NCBI GenBank assembly: GCA_946623195.1
Contig: CAMOQW010000030.1
Location: 1 to 19,128 of the forward strand
Source: an uncultured Prevotella sp.
Lineage (GTDB): Bacteria > Bacteroidota > Bacteroidia > Bacteroidales > Bacteroidaceae
Length of the DNA: 19,128 nucleotides
Reading direction: 5' to 3'
Both the position numbers and the translations under genes were made by a program. The notes below the pieces were generated by a model, which was given only the letters and a program-made list of their open reading frames with translations, had not been told where the DNA came from and searched no databases. Of the stretch, positions 1 through 7,814 are shown one piece after another (the first letter of the stretch is position 1; every line of letters begins with the position of its first letter).

Positions 1-698
1 CGGTTGGGCTTGCCGTCGTGCATGTCGAACATGTGGCGATAGAACGAGATGTTCTCGTCCAGGCCCCACTCGCAGGAGCAGTGGTCTATCATGATGTTAC
101 CCACGGGGTTGCCGCCGAAAGAGTCCTCACGATTGGTCACCAGCGTCTCGCCACGACGGAAGCGCATGTGGCGCACAATGACATCGTGGGTGTCAACCTG
201 GAACGACTCACCGGCAATGATGACACCATCGCCGGGAGCGGTCTGGCCGGCTATGGTGATATAGGGAGCACGCACATAGACCGGCGACTTCAGGCGGATG
301 ATGCCTGAGACGTTGAACACCACGATGCGGGCACCGCCCTGCTCACAGGCCCAGCGGAACGAGCCGGGGCCGTCGTCGTTCAGGTTGGTCACGGTGAGCA
401 CCTTGCCGCCGCGTCCGCCAAAGGTGAACATGCCGCCCCCCTCAGCACCCGGGAAGGCGGGTATCTTGGCCTGGCGCAGATCGTAGGGGCGTGCTGCCCA
501 GGGCACGTAGGGGCGGCCCTGCTTGGCCTCCTCTATCACGATGGGGAAGGCTACTTCCCAAGCGGAGTCGCTATGGGCTTTCCATTGGTTCTTCTGTTCA
601 CTGATGAGCTTCGCAGCCTCATCGGTCAGTTGCGGATACTGAGCACTGGCAGATACTGCTGACAGCGCTGCAATCGTTAATACTACGAGTTTCTTCAT
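1..698 (-). CDS. Secreted pectate lyase-like protein (PL1 type), 3' end off the window
   Basis: The reading frame starts at ATG 698-696 and stays open to the left edge, giving 232 residues without a stop. Residues 1-19 form a signal peptide (MKK, hydrophobic core, ASA/Q cleavage site), so the product is exported. From about residue 79 the sequence has the N-terminal beta-helix features of Bacteroidota polysaccharide lyase family 1: IPAFPGAEGGG, the turn NLNDDGPGSFRWA (105-117), FNVSGII (128-134), a run leading to AGQTAPGDGVIIAGE (150-164), and IDHCSCEWGLDE (204-215). Such enzymes cleave polygalacturonate by beta-elimination. The catalytic arginine and most calcium ligands would lie beyond the edge, so activity cannot be judged. 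Residues 20-78 form a spacer with no recognised domain. The gene is divergent from the TonB receptor gene, with 179 bp between the starts. The family call is firm; the substrate is inferred. Confidence 0.88.
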   Translation of the reverse strand, partial: MKKLVVLTIAALSAVSASAQYPQLTDEAAKLISEQKNQWKAHSDSAWEVAFPIVIEEAKQGRPYVPWAARPYDLRQAKIPAFPGAEGGGMFTFGGRGGKVLTVTNLNDDGPGSFRWACEQGGARIVVFNVSGIIRLKSPVYVRAPYITIAGQTAPGDGVIIAGESFQVDTHDVIVRHMRFRRGETLVTNREDSFGGNPVGNIMIDHCSCEWGLDENISFYRHMFDMHDGKPN

Positions 699-836
699 CT
701 TCTGATATGTGTTAGCTGTTTTTGTTCGTCTTCATGTTAGACGTACTAAGCGGTCAAATGTCAACACGCTAAACGTTTTTTAAGTGTTCACGGTTGTGCT
801 TTCTTATAAGGTATGGTACGGAATTTTGCAAATAAA

Positions 837-868
837 TTTGGAGATTCGACTACTAAATTGTACCTTTG
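837..868 (+). promoter_or_regulatory. Bacteroidota-type promoter of the TonB receptor gene
   Basis: TTTG at 837-840 and TACCTTTG at 861-868 are separated by exactly 20 bp, matching the Bacteroidota consensus TTTG/TAnnTTTG. The predicted transcript start is near 873, which leaves a leader of only about 5 nt before the ATG at 878. This position also argues against translation starting at the TTG inside the -7 box. Confidence 0.8.
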
Positions 869-877
869 CACGGAATT

Positions 878-2947
878 ATGAAGAAGATAGCATTTCCACT
901 ACTGGCACTGCTGGCACTGACGGCTGCTGCGCAGGATACCACCAAAATCCGCGAACAGCAGCTGCAGGAGGTCATCGTCAATGCCAATAATGCCCAACGA
1001 CGACTCGGTGCCGTACAGATAGGAGCCGAGCAGATACAGGTGAAGGAACTCACCAACAAGCCCATCCTGTTTGGCGAGGCCGACATCATGCGCTCCCTCC
1101 AGCTGCTACCGGGCGTCAAAGCCGAGAGCGATGCCAGCAGTAACTTCCAGGTGCGCGGCGGCACATCGGCACAGAACACCATTCTCTACGATGATGTTCC
1201 CGTCTACAACGTGGGCCATCTGGCCGGGCTCTTCTCAGCATTCAACGACAATGCCCTGGCTACCGCCACCCTCTACAAGGGGCTGATTCCGGCCCAGTAT
1301 GGTGGAGCATCCTCGGCGGTCTTCGACATCATCGGCCGTACCGGCGACCGCCAGCAGTGGCACGGCGGCATCAGCATCGGGCTGCTGGCTGCCAAGGCCT
1401 CCGTGGAGGGCCCTATGGTCAACGACAAGTTGAGCGTGCTGTTCAACATCCGCCGCTCCTATGCCGATGTGTTCCTGAAGCTGTCGGATGATTTCCGCGG
1501 CAACACGCTGTATTTCTACGACACCAACCTGAAGCTGGACTATAAGATGAACGACCGCAACCAGCTGTTCTTCTCGTTCTTTGCCAGCCACGACCGCACC
1601 GCCATCACCGACATGGTGGACATCCGCTGGACCAATATTGCCGGCTCCCTATCGTGGCTACACCACATAGGTCGGCAGTCCACGTCGCAGACCACGCTGT
1701 TCGGCTCCTCCTACGACACCGACAACGGCATCGGCATCCTGGGCATGAACATCGCCTACCTGGGACATATCCGCCACGCCGGACTGCGCCAGAACTTCCG
1801 GCTGGTCACCGGCAAGCATGAGTTCAACGCCGGACTGCAGACCATGCTGACCGATGTCAAGTCGGCAGAGTGGACCCGCGTGACCCGCCACGAGAAAGAA
1901 CAGCGCCGCGCCTGGGACAATGCCCTCTGGGCCAACTGGCAGTATGAGTTCTCGCCCCAGCTGGCATTGTCGGCCGGACTGCGCTTCACGGCATTCTCGG
2001 CACTGGGCGGCCCCTACTATTATGACATCGACGACGACGGCAACATCACGTGGATGTATAAACGCAAGAAGAACCGCCCCGTCAAGACCCACCTGACCGT
2101 AGAACCCAGGGTGAGCATGGTGTGGAAAGCCTCCGACCTGCTGAGCATCAAGGCCGGCTACAGCCGCACGTCGCAGAACCTCCATGCGCTGCGCAACCAA
2201 AGCACGTCGACACCCTTCGACCGCTACACCATGAGTTCCAACCTGGTGAAGCCCGAACTCGCCGACCAGGTCAGCCTGGGTGTCTTCGCCATGACACCCT
2301 CGCAGGCCTACGACTTCTCCCTGGAGGGCTACTACCGGCATGTGGACAACGTGCTCGACTATCGTGACGGCATCAGCTTCTCGTCAGCCATCGAGATAGA
2401 GCGACTGGTGAAGGCCGGCGAAGGCCGGGGCTACGGCATAGAACTGGCGGCCCGCAAGAACACGGGACGCCTGACGGGCTGGCTCAGCTACACCCTCTCG
2501 TGGTCGAAGACACGCATCGACGGCATCAACGGAGGCCAGTGGTATGACGCCAACAACGACCGCCGCCACGACATCAACCTCGTGGCCAGTTATCAGCTCA
2601 ACAAAAACTGGACGCTGAACGGCGTATGGGTCTACAACTCCGGACAGGCCTTCACGGCTCCCAGCGCCAAGTACGAAGTCATCGACAACTACATCTATTA
2701 TTATGCCGAGCGCAACGGATACCGGGCCCCCGACTACCACCGGTTGGACATCAGCGCCACATGGACCAAGAAAATCCACCACGGACGACTCACCCGCGAG
2801 TGGGTGTTCGGCATCTACAACCTTTACAACCGCTACAACCCCTTCCTCATCCGCTTCGAGGACAGCAAGAGCGGCAAGCGCACCAAGGCCAAGCAGTACA
2901 GTCTGTTCGGCATCGTGCCCTCCGTATCGTTTAACATCAAGTTCTGA
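878..2947 (+). CDS. TonB-dependent outer-membrane receptor
   Basis: The 689-residue product starts with a signal peptide (MKKIAFPLLALLALTAAAQ). The segment LQEVIVNAN (29-37) precedes a plug domain at about 45-160, which includes IMRSLQLLPGV (70-80), FQVRGGTSAQNTILYDD (90-106) and the LYKGLIPAQYGG segment (132-143). The rest is a 22-strand-type barrel rich in aromatic residues. It ends in SVSFNIKF with a terminal Phe, as outer-membrane barrels do. Many Bacteroidota receptors carry an N-terminal carboxypeptidase-like domain; none is present here, so the protein is short for its class. I chose ATG 878 because the signal peptide begins there and an upstream TTG lies inside the promoter. The next gene, a DUF4249 lipoprotein, starts 3 bp after the stop, the usual partner arrangement. 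The substrate cannot be told from the sequence. Confidence 0.92.
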   Translation: MKKIAFPLLALLALTAAAQDTTKIREQQLQEVIVNANNAQRRLGAVQIGAEQIQVKELTNKPILFGEADIMRSLQLLPGVKAESDASSNFQVRGGTSAQNTILYDDVPVYNVGHLAGLFSAFNDNALATATLYKGLIPAQYGGASSAVFDIIGRTGDRQQWHGGISIGLLAAKASVEGPMVNDKLSVLFNIRRSYADVFLKLSDDFRGNTLYFYDTNLKLDYKMNDRNQLFFSFFASHDRTAITDMVDIRWTNIAGSLSWLHHIGRQSTSQTTLFGSSYDTDNGIGILGMNIAYLGHIRHAGLRQNFRLVTGKHEFNAGLQTMLTDVKSAEWTRVTRHEKEQRRAWDNALWANWQYEFSPQLALSAGLRFTAFSALGGPYYYDIDDDGNITWMYKRKKNRPVKTHLTVEPRVSMVWKASDLLSIKAGYSRTSQNLHALRNQSTSTPFDRYTMSSNLVKPELADQVSLGVFAMTPSQAYDFSLEGYYRHVDNVLDYRDGISFSSAIEIERLVKAGEGRGYGIELAARKNTGRLTGWLSYTLSWSKTRIDGINGGQWYDANNDRRHDINLVASYQLNKNWTLNGVWVYNSGQAFTAPSAKYEVIDNYIYYYAERNGYRAPDYHRLDISATWTKKIHHGRLTREWVFGIYNLYNRYNPFLIRFEDSKSGKRTKAKQYSLFGIVPSVSFNIKF

Positions 2948-2950
2948 ACT

Positions 2951-3763
2951 ATGAAGAAGTTCCTTTCACCCCTTCTCCTTTCCACGATTATACTTCTGCT
3001 CACCGCCTGCGAGAAGGAAATAGACCTCGACTACCATCAGGTTAGCAGCCTCTATGTGGCCGAAGCACAAATGACCGGCGACGGCACCCAGGTGCGGCTG
3101 ACCACCACGCAGGACATGACCGACAACGAGGCGAATGCTCACAACGTCACGGGAGCCGTCATCACCGTCTCTTACGACGGCGACGTGATGGACACGCTGA
3201 AATATACCCGCAACGGCTTCTACACCTCTAAATATCGTGCTCGCGTAGGACGTGAATACACCATCGACATCTACGTTGACGGCCGCCACTTCCAGTCGTC
3301 GTCCACCATGCAGCAGGCTCCCGTCATGAACTCGTTCCGCTTCGTCTGGAAGAAAGTGCTCACGGAACGTATGCTCTTCGCCGACCTGAAACTCCAGGAC
3401 CACAAGGGCGAGAACAACTACTACTTCATGCACATCTACCGCAACAACATAGGCTATCGCTGGGCGGTGATGAACGACACCAACAATCCCGGCGAGGAGC
3501 TGCAGCAGTTGTTCAGCTGCACCACCGAGCGCAACATGGACAAGAACGACGACGACGGCCTTCAGGACGGCGACCTCATCCGAGTGGAAATACGCTCCAT
3601 CGACAAGCGCTGCTATGACTATTTCTACTCCCTGCAAGTGATGTCAAACTCCGGCACCAATCCCGTTGCCAACTTCTCCGGAGGCTGTCTGGGCTATTTC
3701 TCTGCCTATAGCGTCATCACCCACCAGACTGTTTTCCGCCGCAACGAGGTGGAGACGGAATAA
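2951..3763 (+). CDS. DUF4249-family lipoprotein, partner of the TonB receptor
   Basis: The 270-residue product opens with a lipoprotein signal: positively charged start, hydrophobic core, then LLTAC with the lipidated Cys at position 20. The mature part begins CEKEIDLD, as is common in DUF4249 proteins. It continues as a beta-rich Ig-like region (about 35-125: VRLTTTQD, GAVITVSYDGD, YRARVGREYTIDIYVDG) followed by a second beta domain. DUF4249 genes frequently follow TonB receptor genes in Bacteroidota, and the protein is thought to sit on the outer membrane beside the barrel, but its molecular role is unknown. The start lies 3 bp after the receptor stop, so the two are almost surely cotranscribed. 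The C-terminal part (SGTNPVANFSGGCLGYFSAYSV) matches the typical family ending, and the gene appears intact. Confidence 0.85.
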   Translation: MKKFLSPLLLSTIILLLTACEKEIDLDYHQVSSLYVAEAQMTGDGTQVRLTTTQDMTDNEANAHNVTGAVITVSYDGDVMDTLKYTRNGFYTSKYRARVGREYTIDIYVDGRHFQSSSTMQQAPVMNSFRFVWKKVLTERMLFADLKLQDHKGENNYYFMHIYRNNIGYRWAVMNDTNNPGEELQQLFSCTTERNMDKNDDDGLQDGDLIRVEIRSIDKRCYDYFYSLQVMSNSGTNPVANFSGGCLGYFSAYSVITHQTVFRRNEVETE

Positions 3764-3792
3764 GAAAAACCCTCCGCAATTCTTGCGGGCGG
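3764..3792 (-). terminator. Intrinsic terminator between convergent genes
   Basis: CCGCAA (3774-3779) and TTGCGG (3783-3788) form a 6-bp hairpin with a TTC loop. Read on the minus strand, the stem is followed by AGGGTTTTTC, so it best serves the lipocalin-like gene. On the plus strand the stem is followed by a G-run rather than T residues, so it would be weak for the DUF4249 gene. Confidence 0.55.
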
Positions 3793-3798
3793 GGGGGG

Positions 3799-4227
3799 CT
3801 ACTCCATGCTGTCGGTCCTGTCCAGAGTGACGAAGGCCGTCACGCTCTGTTCGCCGAATTCAAACTCATACTCCGCCGTGATCTGCCGCTCCGAGAATGT
3901 CAGGATGCGCCACATCATCTGCTGCGTCTCGCCATTCTCCAGCGTACCTTCAATCCTGATGACGGCACTGCCCGCCAGATAGGTACCCTCCAGCGAACCG
4001 TCGGGATAGATGATGCTCACCGTGCCGTCCTGACGGAAAATCACGTGGTCGTAGTCGAAGCTCAGGCCCGTGTCCTCCTCGCTCTGCAGTTCGTAGGAGA
4101 ACGCCCACGTGCCAGGCAGGATCTCCACCACCATATTGTCATCATCACTCAACTTGTCACAGGCCGTCAGGCTACCGCACATCAGCACCGCCAACAGCAT
4201 CCATATTATGTACATTGTCTGTTTCAC
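3799..4227 (-). CDS. Small lipocalin-like lipoprotein
   Basis: The 142-residue product starts with a lipoprotein signal peptide ending in SLTAC, with Cys23 as the lipidation site. The mature part holds a G-x-W motif (PGTWAFSYE) and alternating beta strands (HVIFRQDGTVSIIYPDGSLEGTYLAGSAVIRIEG), the look of the small lipocalin-like proteins common in Bacteroidota. I chose GTG 4227 because it supplies the Lys needed in the signal peptide n-region and lies just downstream of the predicted transcript start. ATG 4215 (138 residues, signal without a charged n-region) is the alternative. A longer frame reaching 4293 is rejected because it would start upstream of the promoter. Function is unknown. The gene converges on the DUF4249 gene and diverges from the hemolysin III gene. 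Confidence 0.7.
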   Translation of the reverse strand: MKQTMYIIWMLLAVLMCGSLTACDKLSDDDNMVVEILPGTWAFSYELQSEEDTGLSFDYDHVIFRQDGTVSIIYPDGSLEGTYLAGSAVIRIEGTLENGETQQMMWRILTFSERQITAEYEFEFGEQSVTAFVTLDRTDSME

Positions 4228-4232
4228 GGCGA

Positions 4233-4264
4233 CAAAGGTACTAATTAGTGCGTAAAAAAGCAAA
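4233..4264 (-). promoter_or_regulatory. Promoter of the lipocalin-like lipoprotein gene
   Basis: On the minus strand TTTG (4264-4261) and TACCTTTG (4240-4233) are separated by exactly 20 bp, a full match to the Bacteroidota promoter. The predicted start at about 4228 is immediately before the GTG at 4227 and 13 nt before the ATG at 4215. Confidence 0.8.
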
Positions 4265-4279
4265 TTTATCGGCCATATA

Positions 4280-4311
4280 TTTCTCCGAGCCATATCTTTT
4301 TCGTATCTTTG
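4280..4311 (+). promoter_or_regulatory. Promoter of the hemolysin III/TrhA gene
   Basis: TATCTTTG at 4304-4311 is a perfect -7 box. TTTC at 4280-4283, exactly 20 bp upstream, is a one-mismatch -33 box. The predicted start is near 4316, giving a leader of about 16 nt before ATG 4332. The -33 box lies only 15 bp from that of the opposite promoter. Confidence 0.7.
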
Positions 4312-4331
4312 CAGCCTGACACATCAACTGT

Positions 4332-4982
4332 ATGCCGATACGCTATACACATAAGGAAGAACTCTGGAACTCGTGGAGTCACGCGGGAGGCATCGTCATG
4401 GGCATAGCCTTTGGCATCGTATTCCTGGTGATGGCCTTCCAGGGCCACAATCCCTGGGCCCGACTGGGGGTCTGCCTCTACCTGTTCGGCATGTTGGGGT
4501 CGTATGTGGCCTCCACCATCTATCACGCCCTGCCGCGCCGTTCGAGGTGGAAGGAGCGGCTGCGCCGCTGGGACCATGCCGCCATCTACTGGCACATCGC
4601 CGGGTCCTACTCGCCACTGACACTCATAGCCCTGCGCACCCAGGGCTACTGGGGCTGGTCGCTGTTCATCTTCGTGTGGCTCTGCGCCATTGCAGGCACG
4701 GCAGTCAGCTTCATCCGTCTGAAGGAGCACTCCAACCTGGAGACCTTCTGCTTCATCGGTATGGGATTGTCGGTACTGGTAGCCTTCAAGCCCCTCATCG
4801 ACTCCGTGTCGACGGCGGCGGTAGTATGGATCATAGCAGAAGGCGTCTGCTACATCACAGGCGCCCTCTTCTATTCGCTCCACAAGCGGCGTTACATGCA
4901 CTCCGTCTTCCACTTCTTCGTGCTCGCAGGCAGCATCTGCCACATCATTGCCGTCTGGGATGTGCTGATGGAGTATCTTTAG
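4332..4982 (+). CDS. trhA: Hemolysin III / TrhA family integral membrane protein
   Basis: The 216-residue protein has about seven hydrophobic membrane segments and the family motifs in order: EELWNSWSHAGG near the N-terminus, SYVASTIYHALPRR after the second segment, RRWDHAAIYWHIAGSYSPLTL, and HSVFHFFVLAGSICHIIAVW close to the C-terminus. The histidines in the second and last of these match the metal-binding positions of the PAQR/HlyIII superfamily. Family members are linked to membrane homeostasis (TrhA), and some were described as haemolytic; which applies here is not visible. The length is normal for the family. The start at ATG 4332 fits the promoter and the N-terminal motif. The gene stands alone, with about 150 bp to the next start. 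Confidence 0.93.
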   Translation: MPIRYTHKEELWNSWSHAGGIVMGIAFGIVFLVMAFQGHNPWARLGVCLYLFGMLGSYVASTIYHALPRRSRWKERLRRWDHAAIYWHIAGSYSPLTLIALRTQGYWGWSLFIFVWLCAIAGTAVSFIRLKEHSNLETFCFIGMGLSVLVAFKPLIDSVSTAAVVWIIAEGVCYITGALFYSLHKRRYMHSVFHFFVLAGSICHIIAVWDVLMEYL

Positions 4983-5047
4983 TTTGAATAATCGCTAAAA
5001 ATACATAAACCTTTACACAATAGTAATTTTGTTCGGATGAGAATGCT

Positions 5048-5055
5048 TATATTTG
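5048..5055 (+). promoter_or_regulatory. Probable -7 element for the SDR-GH13 pair
   Basis: TATATTTG fits TAnnTTTG. The nearest TTTG (5028-5031) is only 16 bp upstream, shorter than the usual spacing, so the -33 box is weak. It would give a leader of about 70 nt with an A-rich stretch before ATG 5133. Confidence 0.45.
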
Positions 5056-5132
5056 CACCATGTAAGTTAAAAGTGATTAAGGCAACAGTAGCAGGGTGTT
5101 GACCTGATACAGTAATAAAAGACAAAACGAAG

Positions 5133-5879
5133 ATGAACAAAATTGTATTGATTACAGGAGCGACCAGCGGAATAGGGCTGGCTTGCGCAAGAAAGTTTGC
5201 TGCCAATGGCGACAGGCTGATTCTGACAGGAAGGAATGGGCAACGGCTGGCAGAGCTTCAGCAAGAGTTGGATGCCGACGTACTGACGCTGACCTTTGAC
5301 GTAAGGAATCGCGAGCAGGCAAAAGCCTGTCTTGAAACATTGCCGGCAGAATGGAAGAACATCGATGTTTTGGTGAATAACGCAGGCTTGGCGTTAGGTC
5401 TGGAACCGGAATACAAGGGTAACCTTGACGATTGGGAAACCATGATAGACACCAACATCAAGGGCTTGCTGACCATGACGCGACTGATAGTGCCGGGTAT
5501 GGTAGAGCGGGATAGCGGGCATATCATCAATATCGGCTCTGTTGCGGGTGATGCCGCCTACGCCGGAGGCAATGTCTACTGCGCAACGAAAGCTGCCGTC
5601 AAGGCCCTCTCCGACGGACTGAGAATCGACGTGGCCAATACTGCCATCCGTGTCACAAACTTAAAGCCGGGACTGGTAGAGACGAATTTCAGCAATATCC
5701 GTTTCCATGGAGATAAGGACAGGGCAGCAAATGTCTACAAGGGCATCAAGCCGCTGACGGGAGACGACATCGCCGATGTCGCCGTATATGCTGCTAATGC
5801 CCCCATGCATGTTCAGATTGCCGAGGTGCTGATTCTCGCCACCCATCAGGCTAATGGCAGTGTGATAGTCAGGAAATAG
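5133..5879 (+). CDS. Short-chain dehydrogenase/reductase, YdfG-like
   Basis: This 248-residue classical SDR oxidoreductase has the full set of family motifs. These are the Rossmann glycine motif TGATSGIG (8-15), NNAG (82-85), structural Asn108, catalytic Ser136, and YCATK with Tyr149 and Lys153. Arg34 after beta-2 (TGRN) fits NADP(H) preference. The length equals that of E. coli YdfG, which reduces malonic semialdehyde and oxidises 3-hydroxy acids such as serine. The conserved tail, with the segment LKPGLVETNFS and IAEVLILATHQANG, fits that subgroup, but the substrate is an inference. There is no signal peptide, so it is cytosolic. The GH13 gene follows after 30 bp with no visible promoter between, so cotranscription is likely although the functions have no obvious link. 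Confidence 0.9.
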   Translation: MNKIVLITGATSGIGLACARKFAANGDRLILTGRNGQRLAELQQELDADVLTLTFDVRNREQAKACLETLPAEWKNIDVLVNNAGLALGLEPEYKGNLDDWETMIDTNIKGLLTMTRLIVPGMVERDSGHIINIGSVAGDAAYAGGNVYCATKAAVKALSDGLRIDVANTAIRVTNLKPGLVETNFSNIRFHGDKDRAANVYKGIKPLTGDDIADVAVYAANAPMHVQIAEVLILATHQANGSVIVRK

Positions 5880-5909
5880 CAAAACAAACTAAATACACAG
5901 AAAAGCGAA

Positions 5910-7814
5910 ATGAAGCGTATTGTATTCCTAATGGCCCTCGTGGCACAGGCAGTGATGATGAATGCAGCAAAAAACAAAGTGACGGTAGACCGCATAGATC
6001 CTACCGACTGGTTCGTGGGCATGAAGAACCCACAGGTGCAACTCATGATGTATGGCAAGAACATTGCCAGCGTGAAGAACGTGACTACCGACTATTCCGG
6101 TGTGCGCATTGACAGCGTGGTCAGGCTCGACTCGCCAAACTATCTCTTGGTGTATATGAATCTGCGCGATGCCCAGCCAGGAACTATGACGCTGAAACTG
6201 GAGGCAAACGGCAAGAAGCAGGAGGTGAAATACCTCCTGAAACAGCGCGAGATGAGCGGCGACAAGCGCCGGGGCTTCACGAATGCCGACGTGCTCTACA
6301 TGCTCATGCCCGACCGCTTTGCTCAAGGTGAGGGTCACCAGCCGCAGGTGAAGGGGCTGCGCGCCTATCGGGAAGACCGCTCGCAACCCTCGTTGCGGCA
6401 TGGCGGCGACCTGAACGGCATCCGCGAGCACCTGGACTATTTCAAACAGCTGGGCGTAACGGCGCTCTGGTTGACACCCGTTTTGGAAAACGACTCCCCC
6501 GACTCAGAGAACGGCTATTCTACCTATCACGGCTATGCCACCACCGATTACTATCGCGTAGACCCCCGCTTCGGCACCAACGACGACTATCGCCGACTTT
6601 GCGACGAAGCACACCAGAAGGGGCTGAAGGTGGTGATGGACATGATTTTCAACCATTCGGGATTCGAACACCCCTGGACAAAAGATATGCCGTCGGACGA
6701 CTGGCTCAACCTGCCAGAATGGCTCAAGGAGTCGAACGGCACGTCTGATTCGCCCGGCACCAGTTTCCTGCAGACATCCTATAAGCTGACCCCGGTGGTA
6801 GACCCGTATGCCTCGAAGGTCGACCAGCGCGAAACTACCGAGGGATGGTTTGTGCCCACCATGCCCGACCTGAACCAGCATAATCCGCACCTGATGCGCT
6901 ACCTCATCCAGAACAGCTTCTGGTGGATAGAAACGGTAGGCATCGACGGTATCCGCATGGACACCTATCCTTACGCATACGCGGACGCGATGGCACAATG
7001 GATGAAGGAACTGGACGAGGAATACCCCAACTTCAACACCGTGGGCGAGACATGGGTAACGGAGCCTGCCTATACGGCGACGTGGCAGAAGGACTCAAAG
7101 CTGGCTAAGCAGAACTCCTATCTGAAGACGGTGATGGACTTCTCGTTCTTCGACAAGCTGAATCAGGCCAAGAACGAAGAAACCGACCCCTGGTTCTCGG
7201 GACTGAACCGGCTGTATGCCTCTTTCGTCTACGACTACCTGTATCCGAACCCGTCGAGCGTGATGGCCTTCATCGAGAACCACGATACCGACCGCTTCCT
7301 GGGGAACGGCCGCGATACGCTGGCCCTGAAGCAGGCCTTGGCACTGCTGCTGACCGTGAACCGCATTCCGCAGCTATACTATGGTACGGAGGTGCTCATG
7401 AACGGTACGAAGGAGGTGACCGACGGCAACGTGCGCAAGGATTTTCCTGGCGGTTTCCCCGGCGACACCCACAACTGCTTTACGGCAGAAGGACGCTCCA
7501 AGGCTGAGCAGCAAATGTTCCTGTGGACCAGCAGGCTGTTGCACTGGCGCCAGGGCAACGAGGTTATTTCGAAAGGCAGTCAGACGCAATTCATACCCTA
7601 TCATGGCATCTACGTGATAGCCCGCCAATACAAAGGACGCACAGCACTGACCGTACTGAACGGCACCTCGAAGGAGGCCCGTCTTGAGGTGAAGCGCTAT
7701 GCGGAGGTGCTTGGAGGTGCCGGACGCGCCAAGGACGTGCTGACAGGCCGTTACTACGACCTGTCAACCGACCTGACTATGCGTCCTCGTCAATCGTTGA
7801 TTTTGGAGTATTAG
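5910..7814 (+). CDS. Secreted GH13 alpha-amylase / neopullulanase, SusA-like
   Basis: The 634-residue product starts with a signal peptide (about 1-20), so it acts in the periplasm or envelope. Residues 25-110 look like the N-terminal beta domain of cyclomaltodextrinase-type enzymes, followed by the GH13 barrel. Conserved regions visible are DMIFNH (244-249), GIDGIRMDT with nucleophile Asp351, VGETW with acid/base Glu380, and IENHDTD with His458 and Asp459. A C-terminal beta domain occupies about 550-634. The length is close to Bacteroides SusA (617 residues), which cleaves alpha-1,4-glucan and pullulan, so starch or malto-oligosaccharide hydrolysis is expected. No SusC, SusD or MalR-like regulator is adjacent; the gene follows an SDR gene. 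Its last 38 bp overlap the 3' end of the convergent HTCS gene. All catalytic residues are present. Confidence 0.93.
   Translation: MKRIVFLMALVAQAVMMNAAKNKVTVDRIDPTDWFVGMKNPQVQLMMYGKNIASVKNVTTDYSGVRIDSVVRLDSPNYLLVYMNLRDAQPGTMTLKLEANGKKQEVKYLLKQREMSGDKRRGFTNADVLYMLMPDRFAQGEGHQPQVKGLRAYREDRSQPSLRHGGDLNGIREHLDYFKQLGVTALWLTPVLENDSPDSENGYSTYHGYATTDYYRVDPRFGTNDDYRRLCDEAHQKGLKVVMDMIFNHSGFEHPWTKDMPSDDWLNLPEWLKESNGTSDSPGTSFLQTSYKLTPVVDPYASKVDQRETTEGWFVPTMPDLNQHNPHLMRYLIQNSFWWIETVGIDGIRMDTYPYAYADAMAQWMKELDEEYPNFNTVGETWVTEPAYTATWQKDSKLAKQNSYLKTVMDFSFFDKLNQAKNEETDPWFSGLNRLYASFVYDYLYPNPSSVMAFIENHDTDRFLGNGRDTLALKQALALLLTVNRIPQLYYGTEVLMNGTKEVTDGNVRKDFPGGFPGDTHNCFTAEGRSKAEQQMFLWTSRLLHWRQGNEVISKGSQTQFIPYHGIYVIARQYKGRTALTVLNGTSKEARLEVKRYAEVLGGAGRAKDVLTGRYYDLSTDLTMRPRQSLILEY

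Noticed and set aside
699..877. Promoter for the pectate lyase gene
   Set aside because: A minus-strand GACATTTG near 750 is only a partial -7 match and no spaced TTTG was found, so no promoter is called.
1658..2341. Minus-strand open frame (227 codons) opposite the TonB receptor
   Set aside because: It is an antisense shadow of a well-supported gene, with no recognisable motif and no promoter.
4266..4943. Minus-strand open frame (225 codons) opposite trhA
   Set aside because: The plus strand encodes all hemolysin III motifs; this frame ends among the divergent promoters and has an unnatural His/Glu-rich composition.
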